Part shown: positions 45,916-58,900 of the stretch, piece by piece
Layout: every line of letters begins with the position of its first letter
Numbering within the stretch: the stretch's first letter is position 1
NCBI GenBank assembly: GCA_947179485.1
Contig: OX359248.1
Span: forward strand, 44,340,847-44,404,846
Source: Allacma fusca
Taxonomy: Eukaryota; Arthropoda; Collembola; Symphypleona; Sminthuridae
Direction of reading: 5' to 3'
DNA length: 64,000 nucleotides
Notes under the pieces: generated by a model
Database searches by the model: none
What the model was told of the DNA's origin: nothing
Seen by the model: the letters and a program-made list of their open reading frames with translations, nothing else
Translations under genes and position numbers: made by a program

Positions 45916-48900
45916 AGTTAAGAAAGTTTAGCTTGCAGTTACGTTTAGCTTGAAGTTAAGTTTAGCTTGCAGTTAAGAAAGTTTAGCTTGCAGTTAAGAA
46001 AATTTAGCTTGCATTTAAGTTTAGCTTGCAGTTAAGTTTAGCTTGCAGTTAAGAAAGTTTAGCTTGCAGTTAGGAGAGTTTAGCTTGCAGTTAAGAAAGT
46101 TAAGCTTGCAGTTAAGAAAGTTTAGCTTGCAGTTCGGGAAGTTTAGCTTGCAGTTAAGAAAGTTTAGCTTGCAGTTAAGAAAGTTTAGCTTGCAGTTAAG
46201 AAAGTTTAGCTCGCAGTTAAGAAAGTTTAGCTTGCAGTTAAGAAAGTTTACCTTGCAGTTAAGAAAGTTTAGCTTGCAGTTAAGAAAGTCTAGCTTGCCG
46301 TTAAGAAAGTTTAGCTTGCAGTTTAGAAAGTTTAGCTTGCAGTTTAGAAAGTTTAGCTTGCAGTTAAGAAAGTTTAGCTTGCAGTTAAGAAAGTTTAGCT
46401 TGCAGTTAAGAAAGTTTAGCTCGCAGTTAAGAAAGTTTAGCTCGCAGTTAAGTTTAGCTTGCAGTTAAGTTTAGCTTGCAGTTAAGAAAGTTTAGCTTGA
46501 AGTTAGGAAAGTTTAGCTTGCAGTTAAGAAAGTTTAGGTTGCAGTTAAGAAAGTTTAGCCTGCAGTTAAGAAAGTTTAACTTGCAGTTAAGAAAGTTTAG
46601 CTTGCAGTTAAGTTTAGCTTGAAGTTAAGTTTAGCTTGAAGTTAAGTTTAGCTTGCAGTTAAGAAAGTTTAGCTTGCAGTTAAGAAAGTTAAGCTTGCAG
46701 TTAAGAAAGTTTAGCTTGCAGTTAAGAAAGTTTAGCTTGCAGTTAAGAAAGTTTAGCTTGCAGTTAAGAAACTTTAGCTTGCAGTTAAGTTTAGCTTGAA
46801 GTTAAGTTTAGCTTGCAGTTAAGAAAGTTTAGCTTGCAGTTAAGAAAGTTTAGCTTGCAGTTAAGAAAGTTAAGCTTGCAGTTAAGAAAGTTTTGCTTGC
46901 AGTTAAGAAAGTTTAGCTTGCAGTTAAGAAAGTTTAGCTTGCAGTTAAGAAAGTTTTGCTTGCAGTTAAGAAAGTTTAGCTTGCAGTTAAGAATGTTTAG
47001 CTTGCTTTTAAGAAAGTTTAGCTTGCAGTTAAGAAAGTTTAGCTTGCAGTTAAGAAAATTTAGCTTGCATTTAAGTTTAGCTTGCAGTTAAGTTTAGCTT
47101 GCAGTTAAGAAAGTTTAGCTTGCAGTTAGGAGAGTTTAGCTTGCAGTTAAGAAAGTTTAGCTTGCAGTTAAGAAAGTTTAGCTTGCAGTTAGGGAAGTTT
47201 AGCTTGCAGTTAAGAAAGTTTAGCTTGCAGTTAAGAAAGTTTAGCTTGCAGTTAAGAAAGTTTAGCTTGCAGTTACGTTTAGCTTGAAGTTAAGTTTAGC
47301 TTGCAGTTAAGAAAGTTTAGCTTGCAGTTAAGAAAATTTAGCTTGCATTTAAGTTTAGCTTGCAGTTAAGTTTAGCTTGCAGTTAAGTTTAGCTTGCAGT
47401 TAAGAAAGTTTAGCTTGCAGTTAGGAGAGTTTAGCTTGCAGTTAAGAAAGTTTAGCTTGCAGTTAGGAAAGTTTAGCTTGCAGTTCGGGAAGTTTAGCTT
47501 GCAGTTAAGAAAGTTTAGCTTGCAGTTAAGAACGTTTAGCTTGCAGTTAAGAAAGTTTAGCTTGCAGTTAAGAAAGTTTAGCTTGCAGTTAAGAAAGTTT
47601 AGCTTGCAGTTACGTTTAGCTTGAAGTTAAGTTTAGCTTGCAGTTAAGAAAGTTTAGCTTGCAGTTAAGAAAATTTAGCTTGCATTTAAGTTTAGCTTGC
47701 AGTTAAGTTTAGCTTGCAGTTAAGTTTAGCTTGCAGTTAAGAAAGTTTAGCTTGCAGTTAGGAGAGTTTAGCTTGCAGTTAAGAAAGTTTAGCTTGCAGT
47801 TAAGAAATTTAGCTTGCAGTTCGGGAAGTTTAGCTTGCAGTTAAGAAAGTTTAGCTTGCAGTTAAGAAAGTTTAGCTTGCAGTTAAGAAAGTTTAGCTCG
47901 CAGTTAAGAAAGTTTAGCTTGCAGTTAAGAAAGTTTACCTTGCAGTTAAGAAAGTTTAGCTTGCAGTTAAGAAAGATTAGCTTGCCGTTAAGAAAGTTTA
48001 GCTTGCAGTTTAGAAAGTTTAGCTTGCAGTTTAGAAAGTTTAGCTTGCAGTTAAGAAAGTTTAGCTTGCAGTTAAGAAAGTTTAGCTTGCAGTTAAGAAA
48101 GTTTAGCTCGCAGTTAAGAAAGTTTAGCTCGCAGTTAAGTTTAGCTTGCAGTTAAGTTTAGCTTGCAGTTAAGAAAGTTTAGCTTGCAGTTAGGAAAGTT
48201 TAGCTTGCAGTTAAGAAAGTTTAGCCTGCAGTTAAGAAAGTTTAGCTTGCAGTTAAGTTTAGCTTGAAGTTAAGTTTAGCTTGCAGTTAAGAAAGTTTAG
48301 CTTGCAGTTAAGAAAGTTTAGCTTGCAGTTAAGAAAGTTTAGCTTGCAGTTCGGGAAGTTTAGCTTGCAGTTAAGAAAGTTTAGCTTGCAGTTAAGAAAG
48401 TTTAGCTTGCAGTTAAGAAAGTTTAGCTCGCAGTTAAGAAAGTTTAGCTTGCAGTTAAGAAAGTTAACCTTGCAGTTAAGAAAGTTTAGCTTGCAGTTAA
48501 GAAAGATTAGCTTGCCGTTTAGAAAGTTTAGCTTGCAGTTTAGAAAGTTTAGCTTGCAGTTTAGAAAGTTTAGCTTGCAGTTAAGAAAGTTTAGCTTGCA
48601 GTTAAGAAAGTTTAGCTTGCAGTTAAGAAAGTTTAGCTCGCAGTTAAGAAAGTTTAGCTCGCAGTTTTATTAGCTTGCAGTTAAGTTTAGCTTGCAGTTA
48701 AGAAAGTTTAGCTTGCAGTTAGGAAAGTTTAGCTTGCAGTTAAGAAAGTTTAGCCTGCAGTTAAGAAAGTTTAGCTTGCAGTTAAGAAAGTTTAGCTTGC
48801 AGTTAAGTTTAGCTTGAAGTTAAGTTTAGCTTGCAGTTAAGAAAGTTTAGCTTGCAGTTAAGAAAGTTAAGCTTGCAGTTAAGAAAGTTTAGCTTGCAGT

Positions 48901-48980
48901 TAAGAAAGTTTAGCTTGCAGTTAAGAAAGTTTAGCTTGCAGTTAAGAAAGTTTAGCTTGCAGTTAAGTTTAGCTTGAAGT
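45916..48980 (+). repeat. Rearranged G modules with truncated copies
   Basis: TTCGGG markers at 46133, 47484, 47820 and 48350 show four modules, three of them packed into less than 900 bp. The copy at 46043 is nearly full length. Those at 47394, 47814 and 48281 are cut at different points: the first lacks the GCTCGCAG to double CAGTTTAG half, the second starts after a one- or two-base deletion at GAAATTTAGC near 47804, and the third lacks the TTAGGAGAG part and ends in the odd GCAGTTTTATTAGC near 48661. No 18-bp monomer was seen here. Confidence 0.72.
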
Positions 48981-51900
48981 TAAGTTTAGCTTGCAGTTAA
49001 GAAAGTTTAGCTTGCAGTTAGGAAAGTTTAGCTTGCAGTTAAGAAAGTTAAGCTTGCAGTTAAGAAAGTTTTGCTTGCAGTTAAGAAAGTTTAGCTTGCA
49101 GTTAAGAAAGTTTAGCTTGCAGTTAAGAAAGTTTAGCTTGCAGTTAAGAAAGTTTAGCTTGCAGTTAAGAAAGTTAAGCTTGCTGTTAAGAAAGTTTAGC
49201 TTGCAGTTAAGAAAGTTTAGCTTGCAGTTAAGAAAATTTAGTTTGCAGTTAGATTTGAGCTTGCAGTTAAGAAAGTTTAGCTTGCAGTTAAGAAAGTTTA
49301 GCTTGCAGTTAAGAAAATTTAGCTTGCATTTAAGTTTAGCTTGCAGTTAAGTTTAGCTTGCAGTTAAGAAAGTTTAGCTTGCAGTTAGGAGAGTTTAGCT
49401 TGCAGTTAAGAAAGTTTAGCTTGCAGTTAAGAAAATTTAGGTTGCATTTAAGTTTAGCTTGCAGTTAAGTTTAGCTTGCAGTTAAGAAAGTTTAGCTTGC
49501 AGTTAAGAAAGTTTAGCTTGCAGTTAAGAAAGTTTAGCTTGCAGTTAAGAAAGTTTAGCTTGCAGTTAAGAAAATTTAGCTTGCAGTTAAGAAAATTTAG
49601 CTTGCATTTAAGAAAGTTAAGCTTGCTGTTAAGAAAGTTTAGCTTGCAGTTAAGAAAGTTTAGCTTGCAGTTAAGAAAATTTAGCTTGCATTTAAGTTTA
49701 GCTTGCAGTTAAGTTTAGCTTGCAGTTAAGAAAGTTTAGCTTGCAGTTAGGAGAGTTTAGCTTGCAGTTAAGAAAGTTTAGCTTGCAGTTAAGAAAGTTT
49801 AGCTTGCAGTTAGGGAAGTTTAGCTTGCAGTTAAGAAAGTTTAGCTTGCAGTTAAGAAAGTTTAGCTTGCAGTTAAGAAAGTTTAGCTTGCAGTTACGTT
49901 TAGCTTGAAGTTAAGTTTAGCTTGCAGTTAAGAAAGTTTAGCTTGCAGTTAAGAAAATTTAGCTTGCATTTAAGTTTAGCTTGCAGTTAAGTTTAGCTTG
50001 CAGTTAAGTTTAGCTTGCAGTTAAGAAAGTTTAGCTTGCAGTTAGGAGAGTTTAGCTTGCAGTTAAGAAAGTTTAGCTTGCAGTTAAGAAAGTTTAGCTT
50101 GCAGTTCGGGAAGTTTAGCTTGCAGTTAAGAAAGTTTAGCTTGCAGTTAAGAAAGTTTAGCTTGCAGTTAAGAAAGTTTAGCTTGCAGTTAAGAAAGTTT
50201 AGCTCGCAGTTAAGAAAGTTTACCTTGCAGTTAAGAAAGTTTACCTTGCAGTTAAGAAAGTTTAGCTTGCAGTTAAGAAAGATTAGCTTGCCGTTAAGAA
50301 AGTTTAGCTTGCAGTTTAGAAAGTTTAGCTTGCAGTTTAGAAAGTTTAGCTTGCAGTTCAGAAAGTTTAGCTTGCAGTTAAGAAAGTTTAGCTTGCAGTT
50401 AAGAAGGTTTAGCTCGCAGTTAAGAAAGTTTAGCTAGCAGTTAAGTTTAGCTTGCAGTTAAGTTTAGCTTGCAGTTAAGAAAGTTTAGCTTGCAGTTAGG
50501 AAAGTTTAGCTTGCAGTTAAGAAAGTTTAGGTTGCAGTTAAGAAAGTTTAGCCTGCAGTTAAGAAAGTTTAGCTTGCAGTTAAGAAAGTTTAGCTTGCAG
50601 TTAAGTTTAGCTTGAAGTTAAGTTTAGCTTGAAGTTAAGTTTAGCTTGCAGTTAAGAAAGTTTAGCTTGCAGTTAAGAAAGTTAAGCTTGCAGTTAAGAA
50701 AGTTTAGCTTGCAGTTAAGAAAGTTTAGCTTGCAGTTAAGAAAGTTTAGCTTGCAGTTAAGAAAGTTTAGCTTGCAGTTAAGTTTAGCTTGAAGTTAAGT
50801 TTAGCTTGCAGTTAAGAAAGTTTAGCTTGCAGTTAAGAAAGTTTAGCTTGCAGTTAAGAAAGTTAAGCTTGCAGTTAAGAAAGTTTTGCTTGCAGTTAAG
50901 AAAGTTTAGCTTGCAGTTAAGAAAGTTTAGCTTGCAGTTAAGAAAGTTTAGCTTGCAGTTAAGAAAGTTTAGCTTGCAGTTAAGAAAGTTTAGCTTGCTG
51001 TTAAGACAGTTTAGCTTGCAGTTAAGAAAGTTTAGCTTGCAGTTAAGAAAATTTAGTTTGCAGTTAGATTTGAGCTTGCAGTTAAGAAAGTTTAGCTTGC
51101 AGTTAAGAAAGTTTAGCTTGCAGTTAAGAAAATTTAGCTTGCATTTAAGTTTAGCTTGCAGTTAAGAAAGTTTAGCTTGCTGTTAAGAAAGTTTAGCTTG
51201 CAGTTAAGAAAGTTTAGCTTGCAGTTAAGAAAATTTAGCTTGCATTTAAGAAAGTTTAGCTTGCTGTTAAGAAAGTTTAGCTTGCAGTTAAGAAAGTTTA
51301 GCTTGCAGTTAAGAAAATTTAGCTTGCATTTAAGTTTAGCTTGCAGTTAAGTTTAGCTTGCAGTTAAGAAAGTTTAGCTTGCAGTTAGGAGAGTTTAGCT
51401 TGCAGTTAAGAAAGTTTAGCTTGCAGTTAAGAAAGTTTAGCTTGCAGTAGGGAAGTTTAGCTTGCAGTTAAGAAAGTTTAGCTTGCAGTTAAGAAAGTTT
51501 AGCTTGCAGTTAAGAAAGTTTAGCTTGCAGTTACGTTTAGCTTGAAGTTAAGTTTAGCTTGCAGTTAAGATAGTTTAGCTTGCAGTTAAGAAAATTTAGC
51601 TTGCATTTAAGTTTAGCTTGCAGTTAAGTTTAGCTTGCAGTTAAGTTTAGCTTGCAGTTAAGAAAGTTTAGCTTGCAGTTAGGAGAGTTTAGCTTGCAGT
51701 TAAGAAAGTTTAGCTTGCAGTTAAGAAAGTTTAGCTTGCAGTTCGGTAAGTTTAGCTTGCAGTTAAGAAAGTTAAGCTTGCAGTTAAGAAAGTTTAGCTT
51801 GCAGTTAAGAAAGTTTAGCTTGCAGTTAAGAAAGTTTAGCTTGCAGTTAAGAAAGTTTAGCTTGCAGTTAAGTTTAGCTTGAAGTTAAGTTTAGCTTGCA

Positions 51901-52260
51901 GTTAAGAAAGTTTAGCTTGCAGTTAAGAAAGTTTAGCTTGCAGTTAAGAAAGTTAAGCTTGCAGTTAAGAAAGTTTTGCTTGCAGTTAAGAAAGTTTAGC
52001 TTGCAGTTAAGAAAGTTTAGCTTGCAGTTAAGAAAGTTTAGCTTGCAGTTAAGAAAGTTTAGCTTGCAGTTAAGAAAGTTTAGCTTGCTGTTAAGAAAGC
52101 TTAGCTTGCAGTTAAGAAAGTTTAGCTTGCAGTTAAGAAAACTTAGTTTGCAGTTAGATTTGAGCTTGCAGTTAAGAAAGTTTAGCTTGCAGTTAAGAAA
52201 GTTTAGCTTGCAGTTAAGAAAATTTAGCTTGCATTTAAGTTTAGCTTGCAGTTAAGTTTA
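48981..52260 (+). repeat. G modules with GATTTGAGC units
   Basis: Markers are 18-bp GATTTGAGC units at 49252, 51067 and 52157, TTCGGG at 50105 and TTCGGTAAG at 51742. The pair of stretches at 49720 and 50015 matches 47099 and 47394 with an offset of 2,621 bp. The block with alternating GCTGTTAAG and GCATTTAAG at 51156-51350 matches 38017-38211 and 45584-45778. Private variants include AAGGTTTAGCTCG near 50403, TTTAGCTAGCAG near 50430 and AAAGCTTAGC near 52098. Confidence 0.75.
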
Positions 52261-52703
52261 GCTTGCAGTTAGGAGAGTTTAGCTTGCAGTTAAGAAAGTT
52301 TAGCTTGCTTGCAGTTAAGAAAGTTTAGCTTGCAGTTAGGGAAGTTTAGCTTGCAGTTAAGAAAGTTTAGCTTGCAGTTAAGAAAGTTTAGCTTGCAGTT
52401 AAGAAAGTTTAGCTTGCAGTTACGTTTAGCTTGAAGTTAGGTTTAGCTTGCAGTTAAGAAAGTTTAGCTTGCAGTAATAAAATTTAGCTTGCATTTAAGT
52501 TTAGCTTGCAGTTAAGTTTAGCTTGCAGTTAAGAAAGTTTAGCTTGCAGTTAAGAAAGTTTAGCTTGCAGTTCGGGAAGTTTAGCTTGCAGTTAAGAAAG
52601 TTTAGCTTGCAGTTAAGAAAGTTTAGCTTGCAGTTAAGAAAGTTTAGCTTGCAGTTAAGAAAGTTTAGCTTGCAGTTAAGTTTAGCTTGAAGTTAAGTTT
52701 AGC

Positions 52704-53654
52704 TTGCAGTTAAGAAAGTTTAGCTTGCAGTTAAGAAAGTTTAGCTTGCAGTTAAGAAAGTTTAGCTTGCAGTTAAGAAAGTTTAGCTTGCAGTTTAGAA
52801 AGTTTAGCTTGCAGTTAAGAAAGTTTAGCTTGCAGTTAAGAAAGTTTAGCTTGCAGTTAAGAAATTTTAGCTTGCAGTTAAGAAAGTTTAGCTTGCAGTT
52901 AAGAAAGTTTAGCTTGCCGTTAAGAAAGTTTAGCTTGAAGTTAAGAAAGTTTAGCTTGCAGTTAAGAAAGTTTAGCTTGCAGTTAAGAAAGATTAGCTTG
53001 CCGTTAAGAAAGTTTAGCTTGCAGTTTAGAAAGTTTAGCTTGCAGTTAAGAAAGTTTAGCTTGCAGTTAAGAAAGTTTAGCTTGCAGTTAAGAAAGTTTA
53101 GCTTGCAGTTAAGAAAGTTTAGCTTGCAGTTTAGAAAGTTTAGCTTGCAGTTAAGAAAGTTTAGCTTGCAGTTAAGAAAGTTTAGCTTGCAGTTAAGAAA
53201 TTTTAGCTTGCAGTTAAGAAAGTTTAGCTTGCCGTTAAGAAAGTTTAGCTTGAAGTTAAGAAAGTTTAGCTTGCAGTTAAGAAAGTTTAGCTTGCAGTTA
53301 AGAAAGATTAGCTTGCCGTTAAGAAAGTTTAGCTTGCAGTTTAGAAAGTTTAGCTTGCAGTTAAGAAAGTTTAGCTTGCAGTTAAGAAAGTTTAGCTTGC
53401 AGTTAAGAAAGTTTAGCTTGCAGTTAAGAAAGTTTAGCTTGCAGTTTAGAAAGTTTAGCTTGCAGTTAAGAAAGTTTAGCTTGCAGTTAAGAAAGTTTAG
53501 CTTGCAGTTAAGAAATTTTAGCTTGCAGTTAAGAAAGTTTAGCTTGCAGTTAAGAAAGTTTAGCTTGCCGTTAAGAAAGTTTAGCTTGAAGTTAAGAAAG
53601 TTTAGCTTGCAGTTAAGAAAGTTTAGCTTGCAGTTAAGATTAGCTTGCAGTTAA
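52704..53654 (+). repeat. 315-bp (15-monomer) HOR, about three copies
   Basis: The ordered set CAGTTTAG, AAATTTTAG, GCCGTTA, CTTGAAGTTAAGAAAG, AAAGATTAGC with GCCGTTA, and CAGTTTAG repeats. CTTGAAG falls at about 52936, 53251 and 53587 (steps of 315 and 336 bp) and AAAGATTAGC at about 52988 and 53303. The 336-bp step has one more canonical monomer. As all units are 21 bp, the plus frame is open for 316 codons, an artefact of the lattice. The same module recurs at 56.4 and 60.1 kb. Confidence 0.85.
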
Positions 53655-54389
53655 GTTTAGCTTGCAGTTAAGTTTAGCTTGCAGTTAAGAAAGTTTAGCT
53701 TGCAGTTAGGAGAGTTTAGCTTGCAGTTAAGAAAGTTTAGCTTGCAGTTAAGAAAGTTTAGCTTGCAGTTCGGGAAGTTTAGCTTGCAGTTAAGAAAGTT
53801 TAGCTTGCAGTTAAGAAAGTTTAGCTTGCAGTTAAGAAAGTTTAGCTCGCAGTTAAGAAAGTTTAGCTTGCAGTTAAGAAAGTTTACCTTGCAGTTAAGA
53901 AAAATTAGCTTGCAGTTAAGAAAGATTAGCTTGCCGTTAAGAAAGTTTAGCTTGCAGTTAAGAAAGTTTAGCTTGCAGTTAAGTTTAGCTTGCAGTTAAG
54001 TTTAGCTTGCAGTTAAGTTTAGCTTGCAGTTAAGGAAGTTTAGCTTGCAGTTATGAGAGTTTAGCTTGCAGTTAAGAAAGTTTAGCTTGCAGTTAAGAAA
54101 GTTTAGCTTGCAGTTCGGGAAGTTTAGCTTGCAGTTAAGAAAGTTTAGCTTGCAGTTAAGAAAGTTTAGCTTGCAGTTAAGAAAGTTTAGCTCGCAGTTA
54201 AGAAAGTTTAGCTTGCAGTTAAGAAAGTTTACCTTGCAGTTAAGAAAGTTTAGCTTGCAGTTAAGAAAGATTAGCTTGCCGTTAAGAAAGTTTAGCTTGC
54301 AGTTTAGAAAGTTTAGCTTGCAGTTTAGAAAGTTTAGCTTGCAGTTAAGAAAGTTTAGCTTGCAGTTAAGAAAGTTTAGCTTGCAGTTA

Positions 54390-54457
54390 AGTTTAGCTTG
54401 CAGTTAAGTTTAGCTTGCAGTTAAGTTTAGCTTGCAGTTAAGTTTAGCTTGCAGTTA
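54390..54457 (+). repeat. Run of four 17-bp monomers
   Basis: Four consecutive units lack the AGAA of the canonical monomer and read AGTTTAGCTTGCAGTTA. Elsewhere 17-bp units usually occur in twos or threes, often with one CTTGAAG. Here all four have the CTTGCAG form. Confidence 0.9.
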
Positions 54458-55974
54458 AGAAAGTTTAGCTTGCAGTTAGGAAAGTTTAGCTTGCAGTTAA
54501 GAAAGTTTAGGTTGCAGTTAAGAAAGTTTAGCCTGCAGTTAAGAAAGTTTAGCTTGCAGTTAAGAAAGTTTAGCTTGCAGTTAAGTTTAGCTTGAAGTTA
54601 AGTTTAGCTTGAAGTTAAGTTTAGCTTGCAGTTAAGAAAGTTTAGCTTGCAGTTAAGAAAGTTAAGCTTGCAGTTAAGAAAGTTTAGCTTGCAGTTAAGA
54701 AAGTTTAGCTTGCAGTTAAGAAAGTTTAGCTTGCAGTTAAGTTTAGCTTGAAGTTAGGTTTAGCTTGCAGTTAAGAAAGTTTAGCTTGCAGTTAAGAAAG
54801 TTAAGCTTGCAGTTAAGAAAGTTTTGCTTGCAGTTAAGAAAGTTTTGCTTGCAGTTAAGAAAGTTTAGCTTGCAGTTAAGAAAGTTTAGCTTGCAGTTAA
54901 GAAAGTTTAGCTTGCAGTTAAGAAAGTTTAGCTTGCAGTTAAGAAAGTTTAGCTTGCAGTTAAGAAAGTTTAGCTTGCAGTTAAGAAAATTTAGTTTGCA
55001 GTTAGATTTGAGCTTGCAGTTAAGAAAGTTTAGCTTGCAGTTAAGAAAGTTTAGCTTGCTGTTAAGAAAGTTTAGCTTGCAGTTTAGAAAGTTTAGCTTG
55101 CAGTTAAGAAAATTTAGTTTGCAGTTAGATTTGAGCTTGCAGTTAAGAAAATTTAGCTTGCATTTAAGTTTAGCTTGCAGTTAAGTTTAGCTTGCAGTTA
55201 GGAGAGTTTAGCTTGCAGTTAAGAAAGTTTAGCTTGCAGTTAAGAAAGTTTAGCTTGCAGTTAGGGAAGTTTAGCTTGCAGTTAAGTTAAGCTTGACGTT
55301 AAGTTTAGCTTGAAGTTAAGTTTAGCTTGCAGTTAAGAAAGTTTAGCTTGCAGTTAAGAAAGTTAAGCTTGCAGTTAAGAAAGTTTAGCTTGCAGTTAAG
55401 AAAGTTTAGCTTGCAGTTAAGAAAGTTTAGCTTGCAGTTAAGAAAGTTTAGCTTGCAGTTAAGTTTAGCTTGAAGTTAAGTTTAGCTTGCAGTTAAGAAA
55501 GTTTAGCTTGCAGTTAAGAAAGTTAAACTTGCAGTTAAGAAAGTTTTGCTTGCAGTTAAGAAAGTTTAGCTTGCAGTTAAGAAAGTTTAGCTTGCAGTTA
55601 AGAAAGTTTAGCTTGCAGTTAAGAAAGTTTAGCTTGCAGTTAAGAAAGTTTAGCTTGCTGTTAAGAAAGTTTAGCTTGCAGTTAAGAAAGTTTAGCTTGC
55701 AGTTAAGAAAGTTTAGCTTGCTGTTAAGAAAGTTTAGCTTGCAGTTAAGAAAGTTTAGCTTGCAGTTAAGAAAATTTAGTTTGCAGTTAGATTTGAGCTT
55801 GCAGTTAAGAAAGTTTAGCTTGCAGTTAAGAAAGTTTAGCTTGCTGTTAAGAAAGTTTAGCTTGCAGTTAAGAAAGTTTAGCTTGCAGTTAAGAAAATTT
55901 AGTTTGCAGTTAGATTTGAGCTTGCAGTTAAGAAAATTTAGCTTGCATTTAAGTTTAGCTTGCAGTTAAGTTTA

Positions 55975-58900
55975 GCTTGCAGTTAGGAGAGTTTAGCTTG
56001 CAGTTAAGAAAGTTTAGCTTGCAGTTAAGAAAGTTTAGCTTGCAGTTAGGGAAGTTTAGCTTGCAGTTAAGAAAGTTTAGCTTGCAGTTAAGAAAGTTTA
56101 GCTTGCAGTTAAGAAAGTTTAGCTTGCAGTTACGTTTAGCTTGAAGTTAAGTTTAGCTTGCAGTAAGAAAATTTAGCTTGCATTTAAGTTTAGCTTGCAG
56201 TTAAGTTTAGCTTGCAGTTAAGAAAGTTTAGCTTGCAGTTAAGAAAGTTTAGCTTGCAGTTCGGGAAGTTTAGCTTGCAGTTAAGAAAGTTTAGCTTGCA
56301 GTTAAGAAAGTTTAGCTTGCAGTTAAGAAAGTTTAGCTTGCAGTTAAGAAAGTTTAGCTTGCAGTTAAGTTTAGCTTGAAGTGAAGTTTAGCTTGCAGTT
56401 AAGAAAGTTTAGCTTGCAGTTAAGAAAGTTTAGCTTGCAGTTAAGAAAGTTTAGCTTGCAGTTAAGAAAGTTTAGCTTGCAGTTTAGAAAGTTTAGCTTG
56501 CAGTTAAGAAAGTTTAGCTTGCAGTTAAGAAAGTTTAGCTTGCAGTTAAGAAAGTTTAGCTTGCAGTTAAGAAATTTTAGCTTGCAGTTAAGAAAGTTTA
56601 GCTTGCAGTTAAGAAAGTTTAGCTTGCCGTTAAGAAAGTTTAGCTTGAAGTTAAGAAAGTTTAGCTTGCAGTTAAGAAAGTTTAGCTTGCAGTTAAGAAA
56701 GATTAGCTTGCCGTTAAGAAAGTTTAGCTTGCAGTTTAGAAAGTTTAGCTTGCAGTTAAGAAAGTTTAGCTTGCAGTTAAGAAAGTTTAGCTTGCAGTTA
56801 AGAAAGTTTAGCTTGCAGTTAAGAAAGTTTAGCTTGCAGTTTAGAAAGTTTAGCTTCCAGTTAAGAAAGTTTAGCTTGCAGTTAAGAAAGTTAGCTTGCA
56901 GTTAAGAAATTTTAGCTTGCAGTTAAGAAAGTTTAGCTTGCAGTTAAGAAAGTTTAGCTTGCCGTTAAGAAAGTTTAGCTTGAAGTTAAGAAAGTTTAGC
57001 TTGCAGTTAAGAAAGTTTAGCTTGCAGTTAAGAAAGATTAGCTTGCCGTTAAGAAAGTTTAGCTTGCAGTTTAGAAAGTTTAGCTTGCAGTTAAGAAAGT
57101 TTAGCTTGAAGATAAGAAAGTTTAGCTTGCAGTTAAGTGAGTTTAGCTTGCAGTTAAGAAAGTTTAGCTCGCAGTTAAGTTTAGCTTGCAGTTAAGTTTA
57201 GCTTGCAGTTAAGAAAGTTTAGATTGCAGTTAGGAAAGTTCAGCTTGCAGTTAAGAAAGTTTAGCTTGCAGTTAAGAAAGTTTAGCTTGCAGTTAAGAAA
57301 GTTTAGCTTGCCGTTAAGAAAGTTTAGCTTGAAGTTAAGAAAGTTTAGCTTGCAGTTAAGAAAGTTTAGCTTGCAGTTAAGTTTAGCTTGCAGTTAAGTT
57401 TAGCTTGCAGTTAAGTTTAGCTTGCAGTTAAGAAAGTTTAGCTTGCAGTTAGGAGAGTTTAGCTTGCAGTTAAGAAAGTTTAGCTTGCAGTTAAGAAAGT
57501 TTAGCTTGCAGTTCGGGAAGTTTAGCTTGCAGTTAAGAAAGTTTAGCTTGCAGTTAAGAAAGTTTAGCTTGCAGTTAAGAAAGTTTAGCTCGCAGTTAAG
57601 AAAGTTTAGCTTGCAGTTAAGAAAGTTTACCTTGCAGTTAAGAAAGTTTAGCTTGCAGTTAAGAAAGATTAGCTTGCCGTTAAGAAAGTTTAGCTTGCAG
57701 TTAAGAAAGTTTAGCTTGCAGTTAAGTTTAGCTTGCAGTTAAGTTTAGCTTGCAGTTAAGTTTAGCTTGCAGTTAAGGAAGTTTAGCTTGCAGTTAGGAG
57801 AGTTTAGCTTGCAGTTAAGAAAGTTTAGCTTGCAGTTAAGAAAGTTTAGCTTGCAGTTCGGGAAGTTTAGCTTGCAGTTAAGAAAGTTTAGCTTGCAGTT
57901 AAGAAAGTTTAGCTTGCAGTTAAGAAAGTTTAGCTCGCAGTTAAGAAAGTTTAGCTTGCAGTTAAGAAAGTTTACCTTGCAGTTAAGAAAGTTTAGCTTG
58001 CAGTTAAGAAAGATTAGCTTGCCGTTAAGAAAGTTTAGCTTGCAGTTTAGAAAGTTTAGCTTGCAGTTTAGAAAGTTTAGCTTGCAGTTAAGAAAGTTTA
58101 GCTTGCAGTTAAGAAAGTTTAGCTTGCAGTTAAGAAAGTTTAGCTCGCAGTTAAGAAAGTTTAGCTAGCAGTTAAGTTTAGCTTGCAGTTAAGTTTAGCT
58201 TGCAGTTAAGAAAGTTTAGCTTGCAGTTAGGAAAGTTTAGCTTGCAGTTAAGAAAGTTTAGGTTGCAGTTAAGAAAGTTTAGCCTGCAGTTAAGAAAGTT
58301 TAGCTTGCAGTTAAGAAAGTTTAGCTTGCAGTTAAGTTTAGCTTGAAGTTAAGTTTAGCTTGAAGTTAAGTTTAGCTTGCAGTTAAGAAAGTTTAGCTTG
58401 CAGTTAAGAAAGTTTAGCTTGCAGTTTAGAAAGTTTAGCTTGCAGTTAAGAAAGTTTAGCTTGCAGTTAAGAAAGTTTAGCTTGCAGTTAAGAAAGTTTA
58501 GCTTGTAGTTAGGAAAGTTTAGCTTGCAGTTTAGAAAGTTTAGCTTGCAGTTTAGAAAGTTTAGCTTGCAGTTAAGAAAGTTTAGCTTGCAGTTAAGAAA
58601 GTTTAGCTTGCAGTTAAGAAAGTTTAGCTCGCAGTTAGGAAAGTTTAGCTTACAGTTTAGTTTAGCTTGCAGTTAAGAAAGTTTAGCTTGCAGTTAAGAA
58701 AGTTAAGCTTGCAGTTAAGAAAGTTTAGCTTGCAGTTAAGAAAGTTAAGCTTGCAGTTAAGAAAGTTTTGCTTGCAGTTAAGAAAGTTTAGCTTGCAGTT
58801 AAGAAAGTTTAGCTTGCAGTTAAGAAAGTTTAGCTTGCAGTTAAGAAAGTTTAGCTTGCAGTTAAGAAAGTTTAGCTTGCAGTTAAGAAAGTTTAGCTTG

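Larger units (their letters stand above)
52261..55974 (+). repeat. H super-repeat copy 1 (about 3.7 kb)
   Basis: It begins at TTAGGAGAG near 52271, which recurs 3,714 bp (55985) and then 3,716 bp (59701) later. It contains a 4-base duplication (GCTTGCTTGCAG near 52305), TTCGGG at 52571, the 315-bp repeats at 52704-53654, two further TTCGGG modules (53769 and 54114), a run of four 17-bp monomers (54390-54457), and paired 18-bp GATTTGAGC units at 55005/55128 and 55790/55913. Confidence 0.8.
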
